This document shows, in pieces, positions 33,432 to 42,927 of a stretch of DNA of 64,000 nucleotides (position 1 is the first letter of the stretch; every line of letters starts with the position of its first letter). Source of the stretch: Flavobacterium luteum (GTDB lineage Bacteria > Bacteroidota > Bacteroidia > Flavobacteriales > Flavobacteriaceae); contig NZ_WAEM01000001.1 of the NCBI RefSeq assembly GCF_008806775.1, positions 124,001 through 188,000 on the forward strand. The letters are read 5' to 3'. The position numbers and the translations under genes were made by a program. Below the pieces are notes generated by a model, which worked only from the letters and a program-made list of their open reading frames with translations, was not told the origin of the DNA and searched no databases.

Positions 33432-35192
33432 TTAAGAATTGTTTTCAACTAAAAACTGTGAGTTATACAAATTCTTATAAAAACCTCCTTCGATGTTTAA
33501 TAATTCGTGATGCGCGCCTTGTTCGACTATTAATCCTTTATCCATAACCACAATTTTATCAGCATTGACGATAGTTGCTAATCGATGCGCAATAACAATC
33601 GAGGTTCTTCCTGTTGTGATTTTTTCGGTTGCTTTTTGAATTAATTCCTCCGAATATGTATCGATAGAAGAGGTCGCTTCATCTAAAATAAGAATGCTAG
33701 GGTTACTTACATAGGCTCGTAAAAAAGCAATTAATTGGCGTTGACCTGATGAAAGCATTACTCCACGTTCTTTTACATTATAGTCGTAGCCTTCGGGAAG
33801 ACTCATTATAAAATCATGAACTCCGATTTTTGTAGCTGCATGAATTACTTGCTCTCTTGAAATTTTTGGATTATTTAAAGTAATGTTGTTCAAAATAGTA
33901 TCAGCAAATAAGAAAACATCTTGCAAAACTACGGCTATTTGTTTTCTGATTGAACTTAAACTATACTCGTTTATATTATGATTGTCAATATATATTTCAC
34001 CTTTGCTAATTTCATAAAAACGATTCAGTAAATTAATTATTGTCGATTTTCCTGCTCCTGTCGATCCCACAATGGCAATAGTTTGACCTTCTTTTACTTC
34101 TAAATTAATTCCTTTTATAACTTCTTCATTTTTAATGTAACTGAAATGAACGTCATTGAACTGAATATTACCTTTAAATAATGGTGCTTCAATCGTTCCT
34201 GTATCTTGAATTTGATCTTTAGTATCTAAAATATCAAAAACACGATTAGCAGCAATCATTCCCATTTGCATTTCGTTGAATTTATCAGCAATCTGGCGCA
34301 ACGGATTGAACAGCATCCCTATGAACATGGTATAGGAAAATAAATCACCAAAAGTGGTAAAATTATTACCATTCAAAATTTTTAGTCCCCCATAGAGCAC
34401 TATAAATCCTAAGGTTAGGGATGAAATAATATCGGCAATCGGAAAGAAAATAGAGTTGTACAGAATTGTTTTTATCCAAGCCTTGTTGTGCTTGCTATTT
34501 ATTTCACTAAACTTTGAAGCTTCAATATCTTCACGGTTAAAAAGTTGAACAATCTTCATTCCTGTAACTCGTTCTTGAACAAAGGTATTCATATTGGCAA
34601 TTTGGTTTCTTACTTCTTCAAAAGCAACTTGCATTTTTCCTTGAAAAACCCGAGTGATAAAAACTAGAATAGGCATTGCAACGACAACAATCCATGTTAA
34701 TTTCCAATTCATAATAAACATAAAAACAAGTACTACTAGCATTTTCATTAAATCACTAATAATCATAAACAATCCTTGGCTAAAAATCCTTGCAATAGCT
34801 TCTATGTCAGATACTGATCTAGTTACGAGTTGTCCTACTGGTGCATTGTCATAATATTTCATTCGAAAACTCATCATGTGTTTAAAGAGTTTTATTCGGA
34901 TGTCTTTAACGATGTCTTGTCCGAGCCAGTTCGCCCAAAAAACAAAATAGAACTGAGAAAAAACTTCTAATAATAAAACTATTCCCATGATGCTTACATA
35001 AAAAAGCAAACCTTTAGCATCATGCGTTTTAATATATTCGTCTACTGTTTGTTTCAGCAAATAAGGGCGTAAGGCTGCAAAAACTGAAAGAGAGACGGCA
35101 AAAAGAATTACACCATTAAATCGCCATTGATAGGGTTTGGTATATTCTAAAATTCGTTTAAATATTTTAGTATCGAATACTTTTGCTTTCAT
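33432..35192 (-). CDS. ABC exporter, fused permease and ATPase (MsbA-like)
   Basis: The 586-residue half-transporter has a six-helix permease domain (about 20-310) and a nucleotide-binding domain with Walker A GSTGAGKST, the signature LSSGQRQLIAF, Walker B ILILDEATSS and the H-loop IVIAHRLATI. It works as a homodimer or heterodimer in the inner membrane and exports lipids, peptides or drugs. It stands alone, with no partner half-transporter beside it, so homodimer is the simplest reading. The substrate is not deducible. Confidence 0.92.
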   Translation of the reverse strand: MKAKVFDTKIFKRILEYTKPYQWRFNGVILFAVSLSVFAALRPYLLKQTVDEYIKTHDAKGLLFYVSIMGIVLLLEVFSQFYFVFWANWLGQDIVKDIRIKLFKHMMSFRMKYYDNAPVGQLVTRSVSDIEAIARIFSQGLFMIISDLMKMLVVLVFMFIMNWKLTWIVVVAMPILVFITRVFQGKMQVAFEEVRNQIANMNTFVQERVTGMKIVQLFNREDIEASKFSEINSKHNKAWIKTILYNSIFFPIADIISSLTLGFIVLYGGLKILNGNNFTTFGDLFSYTMFIGMLFNPLRQIADKFNEMQMGMIAANRVFDILDTKDQIQDTGTIEAPLFKGNIQFNDVHFSYIKNEEVIKGINLEVKEGQTIAIVGSTGAGKSTIINLLNRFYEISKGEIYIDNHNINEYSLSSIRKQIAVVLQDVFLFADTILNNITLNNPKISREQVIHAATKIGVHDFIMSLPEGYDYNVKERGVMLSSGQRQLIAFLRAYVSNPSILILDEATSSIDTYSEELIQKATEKITTGRTSIVIAHRLATIVNADKIVVMDKGLIVEQGAHHELLNIEGGFYKNLYNSQFLVENNS

Positions 35193-35340
35193 TATTTTTT
35201 TAGGAGCTTAATCCAGCTTTGCGTTTCAATCTTTTGGTTTTTAAAGAAAAAACAAAGGGATTTTCACTGCAATCTGTGCTATTTTTTTAAAATTCCAATG
35301 ACAAAATCAATGGCAATATCAACTTTATATATTCTTTTTA

Positions 35341-36075
35341 TTACAAATAATCGTATTCAATTTTTGTTAAATACAATCCGTGAGCAGGAACTGAAAAACC
35401 AGCTTCGTTTCTGCTTTTACTTTCTATTATTGCGTTAAATTCAGTTAATGTTATTTGATGCAAGCCTACTTTAATCAAAGTTCCTACAATGGCTCGTACC
35501 ATATTTCTAAGAAATCGGTTGGCCGATATGGTAAAGACGTATTGATTATTCTTTTTTTGCCAAAAGGCTTCCGTAATTTTACAATTAAAAGTGTTAACCT
35601 CAGTGTTTACTTTCGAAAAACATTGAAAATCATCATGCTTCAATAAAATCATAGCGGCTTCATTCATTAAATTTACATCTAACTCTTTTTTATAATACCA
35701 ACTTTGTTCCTCTAGAAAAACATTTTTAAAGGAGTGAATATGATATTCGTAGGTTCTTTTAGTGGCATCAAAACGGGCATGTGCTTCATCTTTTACTAGT
35801 ATAATATCAAATATAGCAATATCGCTAGGAAGATAGGAATTGAGTTTATGAATAGTTTTTAAAGAATCGATTGTCGTTTCTAAATCAAAATGTGCATACA
35901 TTTCTTTAGCGTGAACACCAGTATCAGTGCGTCCGGCCCCCATCAAATTAATTTCAGAATGTAATACGACTGATAAAGCTTTATTCAGCGTTTCCTGAAC
36001 AGAACTTGCGTTGGGTTGCGATTGCCAACCGTGATAGTTCGTGCCTTTGTATGAAAATTTGATGAAATAACGCAA
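35341..36075 (-). CDS. truA: tRNA pseudouridine synthase A
   Basis: The protein carries the TruA motifs RYFIKFSYKGTNYHGWQ, the catalytic Asp in GAGRTDTGVHA and the FLRNMVRAIVGTLI segment. It modifies U38-U40 in the anticodon arm of tRNAs. There is no ATG at a suitable place. A longer frame with a TTG at 36099 overlaps the -7 promoter element (36104-36097) and cannot be translated from that promoter, so the TTG at 36075, at the residue where the family usually begins (L/M-RYFI), is the likely start. Confidence 0.93.
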   Translation of the reverse strand: MRYFIKFSYKGTNYHGWQSQPNASSVQETLNKALSVVLHSEINLMGAGRTDTGVHAKEMYAHFDLETTIDSLKTIHKLNSYLPSDIAIFDIILVKDEAHARFDATKRTYEYHIHSFKNVFLEEQSWYYKKELDVNLMNEAAMILLKHDDFQCFSKVNTEVNTFNCKITEAFWQKKNNQYVFTISANRFLRNMVRAIVGTLIKVGLHQITLTEFNAIIESKSRNEAGFSVPAHGLYLTKIEYDYL

Positions 36076-36096
36076 GTAAATTCTTTTTTGATTAGG

Positions 36097-36128
36097 CAAA
36101 GATACTTATTAATGTACGATTTTTTCAA
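36097..36128 (-). promoter_or_regulatory. truA promoter
   Basis: On the minus strand TTG (36128-36126), 21 bp and TATCTTTG (36104-36097) form a full Bacteroidetes-type promoter. It decides the truA start because upstream codons of the open frame lie inside the -7 element. Confidence 0.7.
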
Positions 36129-36206
36129 TTTGAAAATACAACATAATGTTAATTTGGATTTGGAAATGTATTGTTTAATTTTACAGTTCAATCCAATTCT
36201 CATTCG

Positions 36207-36704
36207 ATGAAAAAAATTCTACTGCTTTCAGATACACACAGCCATATAGACGATACGATTTTAAAATATGTAGATCAAGCAGATGAGGTTTGGCATGCAG
36301 GAGATATTGGCGATTTAGTAGTAACTGATACTTTAAAAAAACTAAAACGGTTACGTGCCGTTTATGGCAATATTGATGATGATAAAGCCCGATTAGAGTT
36401 TCCGTTGCACAATAGATTTATGTGTGAATATGTCGATGTTTGGATTACTCACATTGGAGGTTATCCTGGTAAATATAATCCCAACATTAGGACTGAACTA
36501 ACAACAAATCCGCCAAAATTATTTATTTGTGGACATTCTCACATTTTAAAAGTGATTTATGATAAAAAACTAAACTTATTACACATGAATCCTGGAGCTG
36601 CAGGAAAAAGTGGTTTTCATCAAGTGCGAACAATGCTCCGATTTGTTATTGATGGAGAAAAGATAAGCGATTTAGAGATTATAGAAATCGAAAAGAGGGA
36701 TTAA
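36207..36704 (+). CDS. YfcE/MJ0936-type metallophosphodiesterase
   Basis: The 165-residue protein has the calcineurin-like metal-binding motifs LLLSDTHSH (D-x-H), HAGDIGD (GD), YGNIDD (GN[HD]-like) and CGHSHILK (GHTH-like). It is a small cytosolic phosphodiesterase of the YfcE family with unknown physiological substrate. The open frame extends upstream to a TTG at 36171, but MKKILLLSDTH at 36207 is the normal start. Its stop codon TAA overlaps the stop of the convergent sensor kinase gene in the 4-bp sequence TTAA at 36701-36704. Confidence 0.9.
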   Translation: MKKILLLSDTHSHIDDTILKYVDQADEVWHAGDIGDLVVTDTLKKLKRLRAVYGNIDDDKARLEFPLHNRFMCEYVDVWITHIGGYPGKYNPNIRTELTTNPPKLFICGHSHILKVIYDKKLNLLHMNPGAAGKSGFHQVRTMLRFVIDGEKISDLEIIEIEKRD

Positions 36705-38398
36705 TTTTTTTCTTGAATAGGTACTATTATTATTACAAGTGTTCCTTTATCTACAATTGAATTTACAGAAAATTTTCCATCCATACTTGATACTCTGGCT
36801 CTAATTTGGGTTAATCCGAATCCTTCATTAGATATAGTTTTAGTAGTTTTAAATCCTTTTCCGTTGTCTTCTAAAATAATAGTTAGTATATTATTATTTT
36901 CTTCTATTGCCACTTTGACTTTACTAGCTTCGCTGTGTTTAAGGATATTATTAAATAATTCTGAAATAATATTAAATATTTTTGTTTCAAAATCTTCCTG
37001 ATATCTTTGATTTATAACTATAGCACTTGAATATTCAAATTGAATTAAAGTATTAGAGTTTTTTTTGCATAAATCCTGAATGGAATAAAATAAACCAAAC
37101 TTTACTAGCAAAGTAGGTAATAATTCATGAGATAAATTTCTAATTTCATCATGAATTTCTTTTATTATTTCTTTGGATTTTTTTATTTCTTCAGCATCGA
37201 TTTTATTAATAGCTGAAAAAGCGGATAGTTGTAATCCCGCTGAAGATAATTTTGAACTAATGTTATCATGCAAAAAAGCAGCTATCTTTTTCCGCTCTAT
37301 TTCCTGACCGTCAAAAGTGGCATTAATAACTTTTAGCTGTAGTTTACTTCTTAATTTATTGAGTTTATTTTTTTGTTTTAGTTTAGTGTTTTGAAAGAAA
37401 AAATATATCATGATTGCACTTAAAATACATAATCCAATAATTATTATGAATATTTTCTGTTTTTTAGAAGCTTTTTCCTGAAGTAAATATTGTTTTTGTT
37501 TAAATCCATTTTCGACTCTTTTTAAATCTCTTTTACTTTCATCTAATTCAAGATTGACTCCTGCTGCATTAACCGTAGCTAAAATTTGTTCATTAAACAT
37601 TTCTTCATAAATTTTGGAGTATATTTCTAAATATTCATATGCTTTTTTATAATGACCTATTTTTACTAAAAATTTAGAATATTCTAGATAAGCAAAAGAC
37701 AAATCTGATTTGTCATCACCTTTGAGCCCTAATTTTATAGCATTTAAAAAATATGAATTGGCTTCTTTATTTTTATTGATATGGCTAGAATAAAGTCCAT
37801 TTAACATATTTAAATTGACCATATTTGAAGAGTCACCGAATTTTTTTTGAAACTTGTTTGCAAAGTTTAAGTAAGGCAAACCCTTTTTGTACAATTTATT
37901 ATCAAAACAGGCCCAAATGAGGTTTATAGTAGTAAAATAAATTTGAGAAGAATCCTTAATTTTAGTACTTAAGGCAATTGATTTTTTATAATGATTAAAT
38001 CCTATTTCAAATTGTTTTTTATCAAAGCAATAGATATTTCCTAAATTGTTGTTTAGCTTATTTTTAAGATTGTCATTATTCGTTTTATCAGCATAAAATA
38101 GACTTTTATTATAATAAAATAACGCTTTATCGGGATAATTCAATTCATCAAGATTAGCTGCAATGGTATTGTAACACGTTGCAATTAAATCATAATCATT
38201 AATTGCCTTGGATTGTGCAAGTGCATGTCTAGATTTAGTTAAAGATTGATCATATTTGCCAACTTTCATTAAGTGAGTAGCTTGACTAACTAATGAGGTA
38301 ATTTCTATCTTTGAAAGTGTTTTTTGTTTTGCAAAAGCATTGTTGCTAAAATGAATTAGTATTATAGAAACAATTATATAGACTTGTCTTTGTAACAT
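36701..38398 (-). CDS. TPR-containing NarL-type sensor histidine kinase
   Basis: The 565-residue protein has a signal peptide (about 1-24), a periplasmic array of TPR-like helical repeats (about 30-280), one membrane helix (about 320-340, IFIIIIGLCILSAIMIYFFF), a HisKA_3 dimerisation segment with His377 in AAFLHDNISSKLS and a HATPase_c domain (ELFNNILKHSEAS and DNGKGF motifs). It is the sensor for the LuxR-type regulator 97 bp upstream on the same strand. Such TPR kinases are frequent in Bacteroidetes; their signals are mostly unknown. Confidence 0.92.
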   Translation of the reverse strand: MLQRQVYIIVSIILIHFSNNAFAKQKTLSKIEITSLVSQATHLMKVGKYDQSLTKSRHALAQSKAINDYDLIATCYNTIAANLDELNYPDKALFYYNKSLFYADKTNNDNLKNKLNNNLGNIYCFDKKQFEIGFNHYKKSIALSTKIKDSSQIYFTTINLIWACFDNKLYKKGLPYLNFANKFQKKFGDSSNMVNLNMLNGLYSSHINKNKEANSYFLNAIKLGLKGDDKSDLSFAYLEYSKFLVKIGHYKKAYEYLEIYSKIYEEMFNEQILATVNAAGVNLELDESKRDLKRVENGFKQKQYLLQEKASKKQKIFIIIIGLCILSAIMIYFFFQNTKLKQKNKLNKLRSKLQLKVINATFDGQEIERKKIAAFLHDNISSKLSSAGLQLSAFSAINKIDAEEIKKSKEIIKEIHDEIRNLSHELLPTLLVKFGLFYSIQDLCKKNSNTLIQFEYSSAIVINQRYQEDFETKIFNIISELFNNILKHSEASKVKVAIEENNNILTIILEDNGKGFKTTKTISNEGFGLTQIRARVSSMDGKFSVNSIVDKGTLVIIIVPIQEKN

Positions 38399-38495
38399 AA
38401 TTTTATTAGACTATAAAATAAATATATGATAAAAACAATGACTTTTTTGTAGGTTTTTTAGTCTAAATATTTACATTTTAAGTAAAGGTAACTAT

Positions 38496-39158
38496 TTAAA
38501 AATGAATCAAATTATTTTTGATGGCATATTTTGCTAAACCTATGGAGCTTTTTAAATTTAATTTCTTTAATAAATTTTTTCTATGCGTCTCTACAGTGTT
38601 CGTACTTATAAATAATTTTTCGCTTATCATCTTACCACTATATTCTAAAGCAATAAGTTTTATAATAACAAGTTCGCGTTCTGTTAAATAAATTTGGGGT
38701 ACTATTTTTACTTGATTAATATTTTGGGTATTGTGTGAAAATGAAGCTAATATTTTTTCTTGCATTATTTTGCAAAAATATTCCTCACCATTATGGACTT
38801 CGATTAAAGCCTCTATGATGCTATCTCCAACACTTTGCTTTGTTAAATATCCTCTTGCTCCTAATTTTATAACTTCCTTAACTAATTTTAAATCGTCATA
38901 ACTAGAGAGAACAATTACTTTAAAGGGTGTTTCATAACTTGATAATTCTTTTAAAACTTCTATTCCGTCTTTCTCAGGCATGTTAATATCCATTACAAGA
39001 ATGTCAGCTTTAGCCTTTACAACTTCTTCAATTAGTCGCATTCCGTTTAGTGAATAGCCTACTACTTCAAAATCTTCGTTTGTTTTTATTACAGCTTTCA
39101 TCCCTTCAATTAGCATTTGATGGTCGTCAGCGAGATAAACTTTTATTTTTTCAGTCAT
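38496..39158 (-). CDS. NarL/LuxR-family response regulator
   Basis: The 220-residue protein has a receiver domain (about 5-122; Asp11/Asp12, phosphoacceptor Asp57 in LVMDINMPEKDG, Lys in YLTKQS) and a C-terminal GerE-type helix-turn-helix (about 152-215, LTERELVIIKLIALEYSGK...STNTVETHRKNLLKKL). It is the partner of the TPR histidine kinase encoded just downstream. Targets unknown; no inverted repeat that could be an operator stands out nearby. Confidence 0.93.
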   Translation of the reverse strand: MTEKIKVYLADDHQMLIEGMKAVIKTNEDFEVVGYSLNGMRLIEEVVKAKADILVMDINMPEKDGIEVLKELSSYETPFKVIVLSSYDDLKLVKEVIKLGARGYLTKQSVGDSIIEALIEVHNGEEYFCKIMQEKILASFSHNTQNINQVKIVPQIYLTERELVIIKLIALEYSGKMISEKLFISTNTVETHRKNLLKKLNLKSSIGLAKYAIKNNLIHF

Positions 39159-39230
39159 TGTAACAATTCATTTCAACAAACTTAGCTTAAATTATGTAGG
39201 AATCATATCACTAAAATTAGTGATTTTTCA

Positions 39231-39263
39231 AAAAAAAAACCTGAACGTTAAGTTCAGGTTTTT
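39231..39263 (-). terminator. Intrinsic terminator after the DUF4293 gene
   Basis: A 7-bp GC-containing stem CCTGAAC / GTTCAGG (39240-39246 and 39252-39258), extended by A-T pairs, with a 5-nt loop and a T run on the minus strand. Confidence 0.82.
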
Positions 39264-39292
39264 CTTCGCACTAATAAACTAAGTTTATAGGT

Positions 39293-39706
39293 TTATCTCA
39301 ATCTATCCACAGATTTTACGAGATCTTCGTCCTTTTTAATAGCTTTGTTTGCCAAAACTAAAAAAACGATAGAAATAATAGGTAGAAACATCCCAATACC
39401 TTTCTCAGAAACAACAACTGCTTCTCCAGATATATTTAGCGAACGATATACAAATAATCCTAATAAAATTAAATTTAATATGATATTCAATCTGCCAATA
39501 ACAAATTGATGCTGTCTTTTTTTATAAAATAAGATGCTTAATAATGATAAAGAGGTACTTAAACCAAATAATGCAACGTAACCCTGATTTAACATAAAAT
39601 AGAATTCTTTGCCATCACTTAAAATCCATAAAGGAAAAATAAATGGTAAAACTCCTGTAATTAGTAAGGAAAGAATTAGATATACAGTTTGTATTCTTTG
39701 AATCAT
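39293..39706 (-). CDS. DUF4293 family membrane protein
   Basis: The 137-residue protein has four predicted membrane helices and the characteristic opening MIQRIQTVYLILSLL of the DUF4293 family, which is practically limited to Bacteroidetes and often sits beside rho, as here (divergent, 182 bp). A charged C-terminal tail (KKDEDLVKSVDRLR) is cytoplasmic. Function unknown. Confidence 0.85.
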   Translation of the reverse strand: MIQRIQTVYLILSLLITGVLPFIFPLWILSDGKEFYFMLNQGYVALFGLSTSLSLLSILFYKKRQHQFVIGRLNIILNLILLGLFVYRSLNISGEAVVVSEKGIGMFLPIISIVFLVLANKAIKKDEDLVKSVDRLR

Positions 39707-39888
39707 AAATTAATTTTCTTGTACAAAAATATATTTTCTTTTTTATAAATACTATTGTATGATAAAATTTTATTCGTATTATTGCAAAGCAAAAACGTAA
39801 GTACTTCATTTTACGAACAATTCCAAGAATAAAAAAACACCACACATTTTATATCGTATACCAAATCAACTAAATTCAAATAACATTC

Positions 39889-41613
39889 ATGTTTGATATT
39901 TCTGTATTAAAAGAAATGAAGCTTGCTGAGCTTCAAGACATAGCTAAATTAGCTAAAACTATAAAAATCGCTGGCACTAAAAAAGAAGCTTTAATAGATT
40001 TAATTTTGAAGCATCAAGATGCAAGTCAGTCTAATGAAACTCCAGTTAATGATTCTCAAGAAGCTATAGACAATAAGCCCAAAAGAGTTAGAATTGCACT
40101 GGAAAAGAAGCCTGCTATTCAAAATAAAAAGGAAGATACTCTTTTTTCTAAAATTGAAGATCCAATTGCAGAAATAGTTCCAATAGTTGAAGAAAATGTA
40201 GTTACTCAAGAAGACACACCAATTGTAGCTAATGCTCCCAAAATTGTAAAATTCAAAAAATCAGATTACGAAAAAAAGATTGCAATAAAGGCAGAAAAAG
40301 CATTGCCTAAAGAGGAGAATGCAAATATTGAGGAAGAAAAAGAAACATTAGTTGCTGAAGAAAATACAGAAACGAAATTTCCTGACAAGAAGATAAACCC
40401 CAATCAATTGCATAAGCAAAATGGTAATCAAAATTCAAATAACGTAAATCCAAATTTTAAAAATAAAAAAAATAATTTTAGAGATTCCGATTTTGAATTT
40501 GATGGAATAATAGAAAGTGAAGGAGTTCTTGAAATGATGCCTGATGGATATGGTTTTCTGCGTTCATCAGATTATAATTATTTAGCTTCGCCAGATGATA
40601 TTTATTTATCCACTTCACAAATCAGATTATTTGGATTAAAAACGGGTGATACTGTAAAAGGAGTCGTGCGTCCACCAAAAGAAGGCGAGAAATTTTTTCC
40701 ATTAGTACGCGTTTTAAAAATAAATGGACACGATCCTCAAGTAGTTCGAGATAGAGTTTCATTTGAGCACTTAACACCTGTTTTTCCAACAGAAAAGTTT
40801 AGATTGGCTGAAAAGGGTAGCTCCATTTCAACTCGAATTATTGATTTGTTTTCGCCGATAGGGAAAGGGCAACGTGGTATGATCGTTGCTCAACCTAAAA
40901 CGGGTAAAACTATGCTTCTTAAAGATATTGCAAATGCTATTGCAGCTAATCATCCTGAGGTATATTTGATAGTCTTACTTATTGATGAGCGTCCAGAGGA
41001 AGTTACCGATATGCAACGTTCGGTTCGTGGTGAAGTAATCGCATCCACTTTTGATAGAGAACCACAAGAACATGTAAAAATTGCCAATATAGTTTTAGAA
41101 AAAGCAAAACGATTGGTGGAATGTGGGCATGATGTTGTTATTTTATTAGACTCTATTACCCGTTTAGCAAGAGCCTATAATACTGTTCAGCCAGCTTCTG
41201 GTAAGGTTTTGAGTGGGGGAGTTGATGCTAATGCTTTACAAAAACCAAAACGATTTTTTGGAGCCGCACGAAATGTAGAAAATGGTGGTTCATTGAGTAT
41301 TATTGCTACTGCACTTACAGAAACGGGGTCTAAAATGGACGAAGTGATTTTTGAAGAATTTAAAGGAACTGGAAATATGGAATTGCAATTGGATAGAAAA
41401 ATTGCGAATAAACGTATTTTTCCAGCTATCGATTTAACTTCATCAAGCACAAGAAGAGACGATTTACTTTTAGATGAAAAAACATTGCAACGCATGTGGA
41501 TTATGAGAAAGTACCTGTCTGATATGAATCCTGTTGAAGCAATGGATTTCATCAACGAACGATTTAAGAAAACCAGAAATAATGAAGAGTTTTTGATATC
41601 AATGAATGATTAG
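39889..41613 (+). CDS. rho: Transcription termination factor Rho
   Basis: The 574-residue protein contains an N-terminal Rho_N/SAP-like helical domain (about 1-45), a long acidic and Asn-rich low-complexity insertion (about 46-195), the RNA-binding cold-shock-like domain (about 200-285, [15 protein letters not shown]) and the RecA-type ATPase with Walker A AQPKTGKT (residues 335-342), [12 protein letters not shown] and [15 protein letters not shown]. coli Rho has 419 residues, and the extra length is the insertion, which is usual in Bacteroidetes and may drive condensate formation. Intact; terminator follows. Confidence 0.97.
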   Translation: MFDISVLKEMKLAELQDIAKLAKTIKIAGTKKEALIDLILKHQDASQSNETPVNDSQEAIDNKPKRVRIALEKKPAIQNKKEDTLFSKIEDPIAEIVPIVEENVVTQEDTPIVANAPKIVKFKKSDYEKKIAIKAEKALPKEENANIEEEKETLVAEENTETKFPDKKINPNQLHKQNGNQNSNNVNPNFKNKKNNFRDSDFEFDGIIESEGVLEMMPDGYGFLRSSDYNYLASPDDIYLSTSQIRLFGLKTGDTVKGVVRPPKEGEKFFPLVRVLKINGHDPQVVRDRVSFEHLTPVFPTEKFRLAEKGSSISTRIIDLFSPIGKGQRGMIVAQPKTGKTMLLKDIANAIAANHPEVYLIVLLIDERPEEVTDMQRSVRGEVIASTFDREPQEHVKIANIVLEKAKRLVECGHDVVILLDSITRLARAYNTVQPASGKVLSGGVDANALQKPKRFFGAARNVENGGSLSIIATALTETGSKMDEVIFEEFKGTGNMELQLDRKIANKRIFPAIDLTSSSTRRDDLLLDEKTLQRMWIMRKYLSDMNPVEAMDFINERFKKTRNNEEFLISMND

Positions 41614-41642
41614 TCATTAATAGATTCAATAATTTGCAATAA

Positions 41643-41680
41643 AAAAAACTCCGATGTAGGAATGTACATCGGATTTTTTT
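41643..41680 (+). terminator. Intrinsic terminator after rho
   Basis: An 8-bp perfect stem CCGATGTA (41651-41658) with TACATCGG (41665-41672), 6-nt loop, then ATTTTTTT. The A run before the stem lets it work for the opposite strand too. Confidence 0.85.
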
Positions 41681-41704
41681 GGTTTATTAAATTTACGATT
41701 GAAA

Positions 41705-42805
41705 TTAGTTCACAATTACTTTTTTAGTAACAGATTGTTTATTAGAAGTTAATTTTAAAAAGTAAAATCCTTTCGTTAAATTTTCTAAGGAGTAGGTATT
41801 ATTTTGCAATATAGGATTCTTAATTTGCTGAATTAATTGACCGTTAATATTTATCAAAGTTATTTCGTCAAGAATAGTTTCGGTTTTAATGTCTATTTTG
41901 TTGTTGCTTGTTGGATTTGGATATATAACCAGCGATGAAAATAAATCAAAATTAATGGTCGACAATAAAACATTAGGCCAGCGATTTTCTGCTTTTGTTC
42001 CGCCCCAAATTAGAGTTGCTAAATATGGATTGTCTATAAATGGATTTCTATTGCCTTGAGCATAAAAATTGTTTACGTTTCCTAGATAGGTATTTCTATT
42101 ATCCTCAAATTGAGATACAGGATCTTCAGCATTCCAATTTAAAAATAAATCAATCATGGCAGGATCATTTGCAACAGGCTTTCCAACTCCAACATTTCCT
42201 GGCAAACATTGATCTCCATAGCGCAAATACATATACATCATCATTCTTGCAATATCGCCTTTCCATTCATCTCCTGGATACCATTCATTTCCAACAGTTC
42301 CAGAATTGCCTGAGCCAATGCCAAATTTTTCACTACCACGATCTGCATTCCTTTCTACATCTGAAGGGCGTAAATGGTGTACATCAGAATTTGCTTCTGT
42401 AAACTCTAGATTAGGAGTTCCTAAAGACCTCGCATAGGTGTGCTCTCTATTCCATTGGCAAGAACCAGTTCCATCATCATTTTTATTTCTTCTTCTATGA
42501 TCATTCTCATCTAATGGTATTTCACTGCCATCACAAATTGATGGACTAAACCCATACACCAAAAGCAAATTGGTTTTAGTGGCATCATCAGGATCTAAAT
42601 CGGTAAATCGAATCGCATTTTCTGCTTGAGCATAAGTCAAGATATAGGTATGAGTTTCGGTAATTTTTTTTGCTAAAGCTTGTTTTAATGCTAATCCAGT
42701 TTGATTAAAATTAAATCCGTTATAGTACGGTGTAGCAGGAGCTCCAGCTTGCGAGTATGCAAAATTAATGCAAAGTAGAAGAATAGGTATAATTAGTTTT
42801 TTCAT
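41705..42805 (-). CDS. Secreted endonuclease I with type IX sorting domain (copy 1)
   Basis: The 366-residue protein has a signal peptide (about 1-19), an endonuclease I (EndA/NucM-type) domain with the His-metal motif NREHTYARS and the DVHHLRPSDVERNADRGS block, and a C-terminal type A T9SS sorting domain (last about 75 residues, VYPNPTSNNKIDI ... GFYFLKLTS). It should be released or attached outside the cell, where it degrades DNA for nutrients or biofilm turnover. A paralogue of equal length lies directly upstream. Intact. Confidence 0.92.
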   Translation of the reverse strand: MKKLIIPILLLCINFAYSQAGAPATPYYNGFNFNQTGLALKQALAKKITETHTYILTYAQAENAIRFTDLDPDDATKTNLLLVYGFSPSICDGSEIPLDENDHRRRNKNDDGTGSCQWNREHTYARSLGTPNLEFTEANSDVHHLRPSDVERNADRGSEKFGIGSGNSGTVGNEWYPGDEWKGDIARMMMYMYLRYGDQCLPGNVGVGKPVANDPAMIDLFLNWNAEDPVSQFEDNRNTYLGNVNNFYAQGNRNPFIDNPYLATLIWGGTKAENRWPNVLLSTINFDLFSSLVIYPNPTSNNKIDIKTETILDEITLININGQLIQQIKNPILQNNTYSLENLTKGFYFLKLTSNKQSVTKKVIVN

Positions 42806-42873
42806 TCGACAAATTTCGATTTTACAAAAGTATTTTATTTTGGTTGTAATAATTGCAGTTGTTCATTGTAAAC

Positions 42874-42905
42874 AAAAAAATGTCCTCTATTAATGAAGAC
42901 ATCTT
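42874..42905 (-). terminator. Intrinsic terminator after endonuclease copy 2
   Basis: In the minus-strand RNA AUGUCUUC pairs with GAGGACAU (8 bp, one G-U), loop of 7 nt, followed by seven U. It separates the two endonuclease genes, so each has its own transcription unit. Confidence 0.72.
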
Positions 42906-42927
42906 TAATTGTTAAAATATTTGAGAA

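Noticed and set aside
40000..40209. Antisense frame in the rho linker region
   Set aside because: It arises from the low-complexity Asn/Lys-rich insertion and shows no family features.
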